In this document: positions 50,831 through 60,526 of the stretch, piece after piece
Numbering within the stretch: the stretch's first letter is position 1
How the letters are laid out: each line of letters opens with the position of its first letter
NCBI RefSeq assembly: GCF_003991905.1
Contig: NZ_RSCL01000021.1
Span: 108,638 to 172,637, forward strand
Length of the DNA: 64,000 nt
Direction: 5' to 3'
From: Dulcicalothrix desertica PCC 7102
Lineage (GTDB): Bacteria; Cyanobacteriota; Cyanobacteriia; Cyanobacteriales; Nostocaceae
Program-made: the position numbers and the translations under genes
Notes under the pieces: generated by a model
Databases searched by the model: none
What the model was told of the DNA's origin: nothing
Seen by the model: the letters and a program-made list of their open reading frames with translations, nothing else

Positions 50831-53611
50831 TTAATTTTTCTGTGCTGTTTCACCCGAACCTGCGGTAACGATTACCAATTTATCTGGTTGAATTAGCTCT
50901 TGAATGACTTGCTGTACTTGTGGCATTGTTACAGCTTCGATGCGTTTTGGAAACTCCCTTAATTCAGCAGGTGATAGTCCATAAACTGCGTTGCTCAATA
51001 TAATACTTGATACTTCGCTTGGACTTGCTAAATCTACAGGATAGCTACTAGCAAGTGACCGTTTTGCATTATTCAGTTCTGCGTCAGTAATACCCTGTTC
51101 GCGTAGCTGTTTTAGTAATGCTACTGCACTGGTTATCGCTTTTTGAGCATCACCAGGCGCCGTTTGCATTTGAATTAAAAATGGTCCCGGATTAATACCC
51201 GTCGCAAACGCACTGTAAATACCATATGTTAAGCCTTGACGGTCACGTACTTCTGTGCCTAAACGACTTGATAAAGTATCACCACCTAATACTTGGTTAA
51301 GTACTGTAGCAGCATAGAAACGTGGGTCTTTGCGTGAAATACCGTTGTAACCAATATAAGTTACAGCTTCAGCTTTACCAGGAATTACGGAGTTTAAACG
51401 TGTTGTAGTTTGCGGTAAAGATACGGATGTAATATTCGCCGTTGGCACCTTACCTTGAGCTTGCCAATTTCCAAAAGCTTGATTTAACAAGGTTTTTACT
51501 TGATTTGGCTCAAAATCACCTACCATCGCAATTGTTGTAGTATCTGGTCGGTAGTATTGTTTGTAGAAGCCAACCAAATCATCGCGTGTAATTCCTTTCA
51601 AACTAGTTTCTGTTGGGAAAATATGGAACGGGTGATTTTCTGGATATACTGCTTGTTGAAATACTCTTCTCCCCAAAGAACGGGGGTCATCTAATTGTGC
51701 TTTCAAGCTTAGTAACGCGCGTTTACGACTTAATTCCAACTGTTCGGCTGGAAATGTTGCATTTTGCACTACGTCAGCTAGTGTTTTCACTAACACAGGA
51801 ATATTTGTAGATAATCCTTGCCCACCTATTGCAACGCCTTCACGGCTAGCACTAAAGCCCAAACTGGCGCCTTTATCTTCGAGCGTTTGTGCCAAAGCTA
51901 ACGCATTTTGTGTTTTGGTACCGTTCATTAAATTACTAGCAACCAAGTTAGCAACACCTGCTTTCGCATCACTATCAAATATTGTTCCTGCGTTAATTTG
52001 TCCACTAATATTAATTGTCGGTACACTACGGTCAGGTAACAACAACACCCGCATTCCATTCTTCAAAGTGAATTGTTCGGGCAATACTTGTTTACTCGAA
52101 GCAGTTGCACTCGTTACAGGTGGTAAATATTTAGCAAGTTCTGCTGGGTCTACAGGTTTACCAGGGCTAAAGTTTTCGGCAGTTTTTCCAGAACCACCAC
52201 CGCTAGCTCCGGGTTTACCATCTAGTTGTGTTGGTTCAAATAACCCAACCGTTTGTTTGGCAGGATTTAAATAAGTTTTTGCCGCACGTTGAATATCCGC
52301 AGCAGTAACCTTCGCGACTCCCGATAAATATTTTTCGGCAAACTTATAATCTCCACCTGTAATTTGGTTATAACCAAGTTGTGTAGCTTGACTTGTAATA
52401 TCTTGGTTTCCCAAAATAAACGAAGATTGTAATTGAGTCTTCGCCCGATTTAACTCTTGGTTACTAACTGGCTTTTGCTGTATATCGTCTAACGATTTTT
52501 GTAACGCTGTTCTAATATTACTTAACTCTTGTCCAGGCGCCGCCGTCACGTTGATTTCATACCAACCAGGTTCTATCAGTTCTGCGGGACTTGCACTAAC
52601 CGAACTAGCCAACCCAGTCTCTACCAAAGCTTGATATAACCGCGAACTTCTTCCTCCCGTTAACACAGCATCCATTACATCAATAGCTGGTACATCAGGA
52701 TGCGTTAAATTTGGCAACGGATACACAACTTGTAATAAAGATGCACTGCCAGGTTCCTTCAATATAATAGGCGCCTTAGTTGAAGCAGTAACCAATGCAC
52801 TTTGCTTTTCAGCAATTACATTACTTTCTTGCTTATCATCAACAGCTTTAGTTGCCGCGCGTTTAGCAATCTTTCCAAAAGTCTCTTGAATTGCTTTTAG
52901 CGTCGGCTCTGTAGCAAAATCCCCCGTCACAATCAAAGTCGCATTATCAGGACTATAGTAAGTTTGATAATAATTTTTGACCTGCTCAACCGTAAATTGC
53001 TGAACATCAGATTTAGTACCACCTACAGGTAAACCATACTGCCTTGATGGAAAAGCCGCACGCATTACCGCTCGGTTAAGCCTATATTCCGGTGAATTTT
53101 CATACCCTTGTAACTCAGAAATTACAACTCGCTTTTCACTTGTCAAATGGTCAGAATTAATAACCGAATTCACCATCCGGTCAGCTTCCAAAGTTAACAA
53201 CGCTTGTAACTTATCCCCCTGTACCGTACCAAAATAAGCCGTTTCGTCATAACTCGTAAACGCATTGAACTGACTACCCAAAGCGCTAAACAGGCGCCCA
53301 AATTGTACCGGACGTGCAGTAGTACCCTTAAACAGTAAATGTTCAAGCTGGTGAGAAATCCCATTTTCACCCGCTTTCTCATTCCGTGAACCAACCTTAT
53401 ACCAAACCTGCGCGCTAACTACAGGTGCCGTGTGAACTTCCTTAGTAAGTACAGTTAAACCATTCGCCAGTACCGTTTTCCGTACCCCCTGAGTCAGAGA
53501 ATCCGCAGGAACCGCGAAAGCGAAATTTGATGGCAACAATACACCACTCAAAAGAAAACTAATAAAAAGACCTATTAATATAGACCGCCGAAACTTGGAA
53601 AATATACGCAT
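50831..53611 (-). CDS. M16 family zinc peptidase, two-lobed
   Basis: The 926-residue protein is a fused pair of M16 halves, as in insulinase-like and pitrilysin-like peptidases. A signal peptide opens it (ILIGLFISFLLSGVLLP). The first half carries the inverted zinc motif His87-Gln-Leu-Glu90-His91 in GISHQLEHLLFKGT, with the distal Glu in the LQGYENSPEYRL region. A glycine-rich linker near 470 (GASGGGSGK) joins the halves. The second half (about 510-920) lacks the motif, as is normal. It probably degrades peptides or prepares exported proteins in the periplasm. GC context is ordinary for the window. Confidence 0.92.
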   Translation of the reverse strand: MRIFSKFRRSILIGLFISFLLSGVLLPSNFAFAVPADSLTQGVRKTVLANGLTVLTKEVHTAPVVSAQVWYKVGSRNEKAGENGISHQLEHLLFKGTTARPVQFGRLFSALGSQFNAFTSYDETAYFGTVQGDKLQALLTLEADRMVNSVINSDHLTSEKRVVISELQGYENSPEYRLNRAVMRAAFPSRQYGLPVGGTKSDVQQFTVEQVKNYYQTYYSPDNATLIVTGDFATEPTLKAIQETFGKIAKRAATKAVDDKQESNVIAEKQSALVTASTKAPIILKEPGSASLLQVVYPLPNLTHPDVPAIDVMDAVLTGGRSSRLYQALVETGLASSVSASPAELIEPGWYEINVTAAPGQELSNIRTALQKSLDDIQQKPVSNQELNRAKTQLQSSFILGNQDITSQATQLGYNQITGGDYKFAEKYLSGVAKVTAADIQRAAKTYLNPAKQTVGLFEPTQLDGKPGASGGGSGKTAENFSPGKPVDPAELAKYLPPVTSATASSKQVLPEQFTLKNGMRVLLLPDRSVPTINISGQINAGTIFDSDAKAGVANLVASNLMNGTKTQNALALAQTLEDKGASLGFSASREGVAIGGQGLSTNIPVLVKTLADVVQNATFPAEQLELSRKRALLSLKAQLDDPRSLGRRVFQQAVYPENHPFHIFPTETSLKGITRDDLVGFYKQYYRPDTTTIAMVGDFEPNQVKTLLNQAFGNWQAQGKVPTANITSVSLPQTTTRLNSVIPGKAEAVTYIGYNGISRKDPRFYAATVLNQVLGGDTLSSRLGTEVRDRQGLTYGIYSAFATGINPGPFLIQMQTAPGDAQKAITSAVALLKQLREQGITDAELNNAKRSLASSYPVDLASPSEVSSIILSNAVYGLSPAELREFPKRIEAVTMPQVQQVIQELIQPDKLVIVTAGSGETAQKN

Positions 53612-53846
53612 ACAAACTAAATTTTTCCCTAAATATCAAGATACACAAAGCATCAACAATTGTTTCCCCACCATCTCCATGTTAAAAATCTCTCTTGCCA
53701 TTTAAACAACATGAGAGCGCCAACAATCGTACATAAACAATAAATTTAAGATTTGCTTAATTTTAGGCTAACAACCCCGTGTGAACTACCTGTGACGATT
53801 ATTTGAATTTTTAATAGACAAACCCAAGATTTTTGCGGTTTATAAA

Positions 53847-54365
53847 CTAAATATCCGTTACATCCGTTCTATCCGTTGCCAATTTCTTCCTCGAAGCCCA
53901 AAACTTCAAAAACTCCGTCAAACGCTTAACTCCACTCAGCGTTACCAAAGTTAAAAAAGCTGCGAGTAAAGCCATTTGCCATAAACCGCAACCTATCGCA
54001 GCTCCTAAACCTGCCGAAAGCCATATCGATGCTGCTGTCGTTAGTCCCCGCACTCTTAGCGATTTTGATTCTCTGGGTGATTCATGTAATATTAATCCGG
54101 CGCCAATAAATCCTACACCAGTTGATACACCTTGAATTGTCCTACTCAGCGCATTGGCTGCATTCTCAATATCACTACCCGCTTGTAAAGGAATCATTAC
54201 AAAAAGTGCAGACCCCATGCTTACCAACATAAAAGTTCGCATTCCTGCTGCTCTACCACCTTTTTGACGATTCAAACCAATAATGCATCCAACAAAGAGC
54301 GCTAAAACTAGTCTCGTTCCTATTTCCAACCAGTCATCAGAACTAACAAACATCGCACCCATCAC
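53847..54365 (-). CDS. MgtC/SapB family membrane protein
   Basis: The 172-residue protein has about four membrane spans and the family motif VGCIIGLNRQKGGRAAGMRT, followed by LVSMGSALFVM and GVGFIGAGLIL. MgtC proteins help cells adapt to low magnesium and acid in several bacteria; the role in cyanobacteria is unclear. The last residues (ATDRTDVTDI) are encoded by a CCGTTACATCCGTT repeat and are probably a recent, non-essential extension. Confidence 0.88.
   Translation of the reverse strand: MMGAMFVSSDDWLEIGTRLVLALFVGCIIGLNRQKGGRAAGMRTFMLVSMGSALFVMIPLQAGSDIENAANALSRTIQGVSTGVGFIGAGLILHESPRESKSLRVRGLTTAASIWLSAGLGAAIGCGLWQMALLAAFLTLVTLSGVKRLTEFLKFWASRKKLATDRTDVTDI
53848..53882. repeat. CCGTTACATCCGTT repeat in the MgtC tail
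   Basis: Three ATCCGTT-type units encode the ATD-RTD-VTD tail. The same block lies untranslated at 3217. Confidence 0.7.
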
Positions 54366-54552
54366 TCTATCTTAACCATAAGTTAACCAATATATAATCT
54401 TTTCACCTGCAATACATACCTAGCAAGGATGAGAGTAGGCTCTAAAAGCTTGTCTTTAGACTGAATTCTACTTACTTGACAGATTATATCTATATACTAC
54501 AATAATAATACAGCATGAAACTTATCAAGTGCGGGTGGTGGTACAAAACAAT

Positions 54553-55545
54553 ATGAGTGTTTTAAAAGTTGAAGTTGTAAAAATTAGTGAAATTAAGCAT
54601 CATCCCAATGCAGATAGATTAGATATTGCTCTGTTTGAAGGAATGGCATATCAAGTTATTACAGTCAAAGGTAACTTTAAAGTAGGTGATTTAGCATATT
54701 ACTTTCCTATCGATAGCGTTATTCCAGATAAATATTTAGATGAATTTGGAATTCGCAGCTATTACTTAAAAAAACTACGTGCGGCGAGACTGCGAGGAAT
54801 TTTTTCTGAAGGTTTATTGATAAGAGTTGGCGCCAATTTTACAGGTCAACTTGGTGACGACTACACCGAGCATTTTGGTGTGACTAAATATGAATATCCT
54901 ATCCCACGCGGAATGAGTGGAGAAATGGAAAATCATATTGGACAATATAAATTTCCAAGTCCCGAAAACATCAAACGCTATAAAGATGTATTCGTTGACG
55001 GAGAAGAAGTTGTAGTTACCGAAAAAGTACACGGCACGAACTTCACTGTTTTAGTCGATGATGAGGGAGTGGTTAAAATTGGCAGTCACAACTACTTCTG
55101 GAAAAATAGCGAAGCGAATAAAAATCTAGTTTATATTCGTGCATACCATGAAAACCCAGCTTTGCAACAATTACCAGTAAACACCCAAGTCTTTGGAGAA
55201 ATATATGGTGTACAAGACATTAAATATGGTTTAAGCAATGGTAAAATTGCGATTGTCTTATTTGCAGTACGTCGTGGTAGTGAATTCCTGAACTACGATG
55301 AATTTGTCGAATTTTGTAACTCATACTCCCTTCCTAAAGTACCTTTACTTTACAAAGGCGCCTACAGTTGGGAAACAGTATCACAATTCAATAATAAAGA
55401 CAGCGATATGAGTCCAAGCTGTATGATGGAAGGAGTAATAATTCAACCAGTACAAGAAAGAACACATCCAGAAATTGGACGAGTAGTAATCAAATTAATT
55501 AGTGATAGATATCTGCTCCGTAAAGATGGTACTGAGTTACATTAA
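54553..55545 (+). CDS. RNA ligase with N-terminal OB fold
   Basis: The 330-residue protein starts at the ATG at 54553 (MSVLKVEVVKISEIKHHPNA); a GTG 24 bases upstream is less likely. The N-terminal domain (1-105) has the HPNADRLDIAL block of an OB fold. The nucleotidyltransferase domain follows with Lys158 in TEKVHGTNF (motif I), then a motif III-like YGVQDIKYG, MEGVIIQPV (motif IV) and VIKLISDRYLL (motif V). The order of domains resembles the Deinococcus-type RNA ligase that seals nicks in RNA duplexes. A phosphatase gene follows, separated by a short repeat. Confidence 0.85.
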   Translation: MSVLKVEVVKISEIKHHPNADRLDIALFEGMAYQVITVKGNFKVGDLAYYFPIDSVIPDKYLDEFGIRSYYLKKLRAARLRGIFSEGLLIRVGANFTGQLGDDYTEHFGVTKYEYPIPRGMSGEMENHIGQYKFPSPENIKRYKDVFVDGEEVVVTEKVHGTNFTVLVDDEGVVKIGSHNYFWKNSEANKNLVYIRAYHENPALQQLPVNTQVFGEIYGVQDIKYGLSNGKIAIVLFAVRRGSEFLNYDEFVEFCNSYSLPKVPLLYKGAYSWETVSQFNNKDSDMSPSCMMEGVIIQPVQERTHPEIGRVVIKLISDRYLLRKDGTELH

Positions 55546-55546
55546 T

Positions 55547-55573
55547 GTAGAGACGTAATATATTACGTCTCTC
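55547..55573. repeat. GTAGAGACGTAAT palindrome
   Basis: GTAGAGACGTAATATATTAC followed by GTCTCTC lies immediately behind the RNA ligase stop codon. Confidence 0.8.
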
Positions 55574-55618
55574 TCCACAACATGGAAATTTTACAAATAA
55601 CTTAGCACTACCATCAAA

Positions 55619-56056
55619 ATGCAAACCATTCTTTTTCTATGCACGGGTAATTACTACCGTAGTCGCTTTGCAGAACACTTGTTCAACTACCTCGCACGTA
55701 AACATGAACTCAACTGGCAAGCTGACTCACGCGGTTTGGCACTAGAACGTGGTATTAATAATGTTGGCGCCATTTCTCACTATGCCAAAACAGCATTAGC
55801 ACAAAAAGGAATTACACTACTTGATGAAGAACGCTTTCCCCAAAGTGCGCTGCTAGAAGACTTCCAGTCATTTACCAAAGTCATCGCTATTGACGAAGAA
55901 GAACATCGTCCACTCATGACCGAACGTTTTCCACAATGGGTTGATAATATTGAGTATTGGTTAGTCCACGATATCGATAAAACTGCTGCGGACGAAGCTC
56001 TAGGTCAAATTGAATTAAAAGTAACTCAGTTAATTGACGAATTAAGCAAAATTTGA
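55619..56056 (+). CDS. Low-molecular-weight phosphotyrosine phosphatase-like protein
   Basis: The 145-residue protein has the P-loop C-x5-R-S signature (Cys8-TGNYY-Arg14-Ser15) at its N-terminus (LFLCTGNYYRSRFAEHL). The general acid region near the C-terminus reads WLVHDIDKTA where DPD is usual, so activity may be unusual. The family removes phosphate from tyrosine or from other esters, and related proteins reduce arsenate. It follows the RNA ligase gene on the same strand (73 bases, with a repeat between). Confidence 0.8.
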   Translation: MQTILFLCTGNYYRSRFAEHLFNYLARKHELNWQADSRGLALERGINNVGAISHYAKTALAQKGITLLDEERFPQSALLEDFQSFTKVIAIDEEEHRPLMTERFPQWVDNIEYWLVHDIDKTAADEALGQIELKVTQLIDELSKI

Positions 56057-56062
56057 TATTAC

Positions 56063-56130
56063 TTCTCTGCGCTCTCTGTGCCTCTGTGGTAAAAAAATAC
56101 ACGTAGAGACGCAATTAATTGCGTCTTTAC
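56063..56130. repeat. CTCTGTGGTAAA fragment and GTAGAGACGCAATT palindrome
   Basis: A CTCTGTGCCTCTGTGGTAAA fragment of the ACCACAGAG family is followed at 56103 by GTAGAGACGCAATTAATTGC and GTCTTTAC. The remaining gap to 56369 is AT-rich without a gene. Confidence 0.75.
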
Positions 56131-56369
56131 TTGACACGCCACTGTTATTGTAATATCCTGTATTACACTTAATTTATGATAGAACAAAAATATATAAATT
56201 GAATTATATGTATTATTTTATACGAATTATAGTTGAGATAAATAAGTAAACAAAAGAAAAACGCTACACTTGAAAAGATAAGTAAAAATAGCTTATTGAT
56301 TCCAATCTCTACCTTTTTATTTCTAGAGAGTCCACCAATTTAGCTCCATCAGTGTTATAAAACTGAAGT

Positions 56370-57572
56370 ATGGATTTTGATTATTTTAGAGGCAATGACG
56401 GCTCTGCCGAAAATAGAAATCGTCACAACCTGCTAGCTAGCGGTTGGAGACCGTTTAACCGTGATTTTAACGTTAAGTATTTTTGGGAAGTACTTTGGAA
56501 CGATACACAGGAGTTAACTCAAAGAAGCGTTAATTTAGCAAGCTTTTACGCTGATGCTTTAGGACGACGAGATTACAGTTGGTGGGCAAACATCTTAAAC
56601 GTAGCTTCTGACTATACCCGTGCGGAGTTTGAGAAGTATTGGAATTTTATTACCCCCCAACCTTTAACACCCGACCATCGTTACAAAGATGTTTTAAGTA
56701 CCGAAACTCCCATCATCCAGTTTGTTAGTCGCAATAGTATTCCTATCGATTACGTTTTGAACCGTTTGCAAGAAATAACAGTTTTGCGAAGCTTAGAAAT
56801 TCTTGATCGTCCCGATATTATCACACAGTACTACTCAGAGCGCGATTTTTATTTTCCACCAGAGAAATTTATTAGCTGGGAACGTCTTGATGTTCTCAAC
56901 ACCGTTTACGCTTACTGGTCACAGTATGACGTTTGGTTACAAATTGACCCATACGACCGTGGACGGCGCCATTATTCTTTGATGGCCAGAAACTTGGCGC
57001 CTTTAATCAATAAAGCGACATATGATTTAGCAGTAATGCTGAGTGGATACCAAAGTCGTGTAGGCAAAGTCCAAAGTCAATATCCAATTCGTACCTTTCC
57101 TTCAGGTATTCAAAATTTCACTGATACCGTACAACAAACTGTTTTAAACCAAAATCAGTTAGCGGTTCTAGTGCATGGAGAACCAGGAACAGGAAAAACA
57201 GCATGGACACAAGCTGTTGCCAAAGAAATATTAGTACCACTTGGGTATGTAATATTTATTTTAGACCACGATGCCATTACAAACTTCGTTCCACCCACCT
57301 ACTTAGAACGCATTTGTATAATTATTAATGAAGCCGATAACTTAGCGCAAAATCGCGCATCAGAAGTTGCTCAGTATAATAACAAAACCGAACATATTCT
57401 TAGCTTACTCGACGGAACGCTCTATCAAAGCGTCATCGATGAAGGTGGTATTCAAATTCAACAAAAATTAGTCATTTTATTGACATGTAATACAACAGAG
57501 CGTCTAGACCCTGCTATGTTGCGTAAAGGCCGCGTAGATTTAATGTGTGAATTTATACAAAAATACGTTTAG
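56370..57572 (+). CDS. AAA-type ATPase of unknown function
   Basis: The 400-residue protein has a large N-terminal region (1-230) with many aromatic residues and no recognised domain, followed by an AAA-like ATPase domain (about 235-395). Walker A is VHGEPGTGKTAWTQ near 274. Walker B is ICIIINEADNLAQ, with Asn before the Glu. Sensor 1 is VILLTCNTTERL, and a likely arginine finger occurs in MLRKGRVD. The C-terminal lid domain seems to be missing. No transposase, protease or coiled-coil domain is attached. It lies alone and its partner is unknown. Confidence 0.8.
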   Translation: MDFDYFRGNDGSAENRNRHNLLASGWRPFNRDFNVKYFWEVLWNDTQELTQRSVNLASFYADALGRRDYSWWANILNVASDYTRAEFEKYWNFITPQPLTPDHRYKDVLSTETPIIQFVSRNSIPIDYVLNRLQEITVLRSLEILDRPDIITQYYSERDFYFPPEKFISWERLDVLNTVYAYWSQYDVWLQIDPYDRGRRHYSLMARNLAPLINKATYDLAVMLSGYQSRVGKVQSQYPIRTFPSGIQNFTDTVQQTVLNQNQLAVLVHGEPGTGKTAWTQAVAKEILVPLGYVIFILDHDAITNFVPPTYLERICIIINEADNLAQNRASEVAQYNNKTEHILSLLDGTLYQSVIDEGGIQIQQKLVILLTCNTTERLDPAMLRKGRVDLMCEFIQKYV

Positions 57573-57597
57573 GAATTCCCAAAGTAAAACCATCTAT

Positions 57598-57625
57598 CTT
57601 GTGGAACAGGCATCCCTGCCTGTCC
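57598..57625. repeat. GGCATCC repeat, last copy
   Basis: CTTGTGGAACAGGCATCCCT followed by GCCTGTCC lies behind the ATPase gene, as a single arm. Confidence 0.7.
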
Positions 57626-57908
57626 CAAACCTACACAATTAAACCTATAATTTGCCTTTTTTAACAAAAGTTAATAGTGAATGTACCCTGGAAAAAGCCC
57701 TAGTAAAACTGAAGATTGGGCATTTAATTCACAAAGCAACAGCTTTGCGTTTTTTTTGCACCCTAATGAGTCAAATCTCCATCCTATTAACAGGATAACA
57801 CCAATTAGCACATCACGAATCACTAAATTGTTAAACCATAACAAATAGCTTGGTTTTATCTTAAATAAATCTGTAATTGATTTACAAAATAAATTCATAA
57901 AGATTGTA
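57626..57908. other. Gap with no supported gene
   Basis: A minus-strand frame of 87 codons and a plus-strand frame of 58 codons (ATG at 57679) exist here, but neither has a recognisable motif or ribosome site. Confidence 0.4.
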
Positions 57909-59384
57909 TCAAAATTGCCGCCCCCAATCTTCACGCCAACGTTCTACAACAACTTTTGTTTGTGTAAAAAATTCAACTGCATGATTACCTTGACCGTGTA
58001 AATCACCAAAGAAACTTTCTTTCCAGCCGCTAAATGGGAAGAAAGCCATCGGTGCCGCAACACCAATATTGATACCAATATTACCAGCCTCTGTTTCGTA
58101 GCGAAATTTGCGTGCGGCACCTCCACTAGTAGTAAATAAACAAGCCATATTTCCGTATTGACCACTATTCACGAGCGATATGGCTTCATCTATTGTATTA
58201 AGATGAATTAAGCTCAATACTGGTCCAAAGATTTCAGTCTTCGCAATCTCCGAATTTGGATCAACGTCTTGTAAAATCGTCGGACGCACAAAATAGCCGT
58301 TTTCATAACCGCTAACTTGTGGTTGGCGCCCATCTACTAGTAATTTTGCACCATCAGAGGTACCTTTCTGAATTAAAGCTTCAATACGTTGTTGACTTTC
58401 AACAGAAATAACAGGCCCCATTTCCACACCCTTTTCCAAACCATTACCAACAACTCGCTTCATCGCTGTTTCAGTAATAGCTTCGGTAAATGTTTGCTTC
58501 GCAGAACCCACAGTCACAGCTAAAGAAGCAGCTAAACATCTTTGTCCTGCACAACCAAAAGCACTATCAGCAGCAATGCGAGTAGTCATGGTCATATCAG
58601 CATCAGGCAAAATAATAATTGGATTTTTTGCCCCACCCTGACACTGTACCCGTTTTCCATTTGCGGCACCACGACTATATATATATTTCGCCACAGGTGT
58701 AGAACCAACAAAACTAATTGCCCGAATGCTAGGATTATCAATAATCGCATCTACAGCTTCTTTGGCGCCATTAACTAAATTAATAACCCCTTTGGGTAAA
58801 CCTGTTTTTTCAAGTAACTCAAATATTTTTTGCATCGTCAACGGTACTTTTTCCGAAGGTTTGACGATATAGGTATTACCGCAAGCAATAGCATAAGGTA
58901 AAAACCAAAACGGAATCATCCCCGGAAAATTAAACGGACAAATTACCGCGCACACACCTAACGGTTGCCGTATCATCATTTCATCAATACCGCGTGCAAT
59001 ATCTTCGCTATTAACACCCTGCATCATTATTGGAATACCGCAAGCAACTTCCACATTTTCAACTGCACGCTGCATTTCTCCTTTTGCTTCCGCCAGCGTT
59101 TTACCACACTCAGTTGTTATAGTAGAAGCCAAATCATCAAAATTTTCTAATAATAAAGTTCTTAATTTAAATAAATACTGCACTCTCTCAGTAGGTGGTG
59201 TCCGGCGCCATGTTTTAAATGATTCAGAAGCTGCATGTACTGCCTCATTAACTTCAGAAGCAGTAGATAAAGGTACTTTCGCGATAACTTCACTCGTTGC
59301 TGGGTTAAAAACCTCTAGTTGGTTAGTAGCTTTAGATGCAACCCATTCCCCATTAATATAATTGCGTATACTACTTATAGTCAT
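57909..59384 (-). CDS. mmsA: Methylmalonate-semialdehyde dehydrogenase (acylating)
   Basis: The enzyme converts methylmalonate or malonate semialdehyde with NAD and CoA into propionyl- or acetyl-CoA. The start should be the ATG at 59384 ([14 protein letters not shown]), giving 491 residues; the longer frame reads through a CGCAAAGG repeat. Signature blocks are [18 protein letters not shown], the catalytic cysteine in GQRCLA and the final [18 protein letters not shown], specific to this ALDH class. The leader CGCAAAGGGCGCAAAGAG replaces a normal ribosome site, so the repeat provides the purine-rich stretch. The tilS gene ends 40 bases before the start. Confidence 0.93.
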   Translation of the reverse strand: MTISSIRNYINGEWVASKATNQLEVFNPATSEVIAKVPLSTASEVNEAVHAASESFKTWRRTPPTERVQYLFKLRTLLLENFDDLASTITTECGKTLAEAKGEMQRAVENVEVACGIPIMMQGVNSEDIARGIDEMMIRQPLGVCAVICPFNFPGMIPFWFLPYAIACGNTYIVKPSEKVPLTMQKIFELLEKTGLPKGVINLVNGAKEAVDAIIDNPSIRAISFVGSTPVAKYIYSRGAANGKRVQCQGGAKNPIIILPDADMTMTTRIAADSAFGCAGQRCLAASLAVTVGSAKQTFTEAITETAMKRVVGNGLEKGVEMGPVISVESQQRIEALIQKGTSDGAKLLVDGRQPQVSGYENGYFVRPTILQDVDPNSEIAKTEIFGPVLSLIHLNTIDEAISLVNSGQYGNMACLFTTSGGAARKFRYETEAGNIGINIGVAAPMAFFPFSGWKESFFGDLHGQGNHAVEFFTQTKVVVERWREDWGRQF

Positions 59385-59424
59385 TCTCTTTGCGCCCTTT
59401 GCGTCCTTTGCGGTTCGTTTTATT

Positions 59425-60393
59425 TTACCCAAAACAAATCCAATCATCCTCAACAAAAGCAATAATACCACCAGGAAAAGGGTCAGTTTGAGAACGTCTT
59501 GGCGCCGTTATTAACCCAATTAATTTTTCTATATGTTCAAAATTTGGAGACTGAGGAAGAATTTCGAGTAATATTTGACGCATTACCCTTCGTTGTAAAG
59601 CAAGTGGCGCCTTCTGTAAAATACGACGATTTAATTTAATTGGGTATTGACTTTCCATTGCTTGCTCTCGTAACTCTTGTGCAGCTTGTTCCAAGTACTC
59701 AACATCAGCTTGTAATAATTCAGCAGTCTGGGCAAGATTTGACGTAACTTGAGGATTAAAATTTTGATGTAAATACGGTAATAGCTCTTTACGAATACGG
59801 TTACGAGCGTATTTTAAATCATCGTTAGTAGAATCTTCCCAAATTTTCAAATCAAAATCTTGACAAAATTGACCCGTCTCTTTACGAGTAACTTCAAGCA
59901 ATGGGCGCACTAATTGTACATTATCAGCTAATTGGCGCCGCCATGTTAAAGCTTGTAAACCATCGGCACCTGTACCGCGCATCAAATTATAAAGTAGAGT
60001 TTCAGCTCTATCGCTAGCTGTATGTCCTGTAATAACACAGACGTAATTATGTTGAAGTGCGACTTGAGTTAAAACTTGATAACGCCAGTCTCGCGCTGCT
60101 GCTTCTGTATTTACAGGTTTATCAGCAGTTTCGAGGTAAAAAGGTACTGAGTAACTGTTTACTAACTCTTCCACATGCTGCGCGTTAGCCGTTGAATCTT
60201 GGCGCCAACAGTGGTTACAATGAGCAACACCCAGGCGCCATTCCCATTTTGATTGTAAATCTAATAATAGCTTTAATAAACATAACGAATCTTGACCCCC
60301 TGACACTGCAATGAGTAAACCTTGCCGAGGTTGAAGTAAATTACGCGCACGGATAGTTCGATGTATTGCTGCATGTAAAGAAGTCCACACCAT
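59425..60393 (-). CDS. tilS: tRNA(Ile)-lysidine synthetase
   Basis: TilS converts the wobble cytidine of tRNA-Ile(CAU) to lysidine, an essential step. The 322-residue protein has the PP-loop SGGQDS at residues 31-36, [32 protein letters not shown] with its GHTxxDxxET motif, and the [10 protein letters not shown] block. It is shorter than some TilS because the C-terminal domains are reduced, as is usual in cyanobacteria. The start is the ATG at 60393. Confidence 0.95.
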   Translation of the reverse strand: MVWTSLHAAIHRTIRARNLLQPRQGLLIAVSGGQDSLCLLKLLLDLQSKWEWRLGVAHCNHCWRQDSTANAQHVEELVNSYSVPFYLETADKPVNTEAAARDWRYQVLTQVALQHNYVCVITGHTASDRAETLLYNLMRGTGADGLQALTWRRQLADNVQLVRPLLEVTRKETGQFCQDFDLKIWEDSTNDDLKYARNRIRKELLPYLHQNFNPQVTSNLAQTAELLQADVEYLEQAAQELREQAMESQYPIKLNRRILQKAPLALQRRVMRQILLEILPQSPNFEHIEKLIGLITAPRRSQTDPFPGGIIAFVEDDWICFG

Positions 60394-60429
60394 TAATTAT
60401 TTTGAATTGCTGTGTACTTATTTACTTTA

Positions 60430-60500
60430 TTCTAAATTCCTGCCTTTTTTAAGGTCAGGAATTTTATTTTTTACCACAGAGACGCAGAGTACACAAAGGA
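60430..60500. repeat. CCTGCC hairpin and ACCACAGAG fragment
   Basis: ATTCCTGCCTTTTTTAAGGT and CAGGAAT form a hairpin (60435-60463), followed by TTACCACAGAGACGCAGAGT of the dispersed family. The hairpin lies 3' of the KGK gene and may end its transcript. Confidence 0.5.
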
Positions 60501-60526
60501 GGAGGGGATGAAGAGAGGTTTATTAC

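Noticed and set aside
57671-57934. 87-codon minus-strand frame with hydrophobic segment
   Set aside because: It overlaps the end of mmsA, lacks a ribosome site and matches nothing known.
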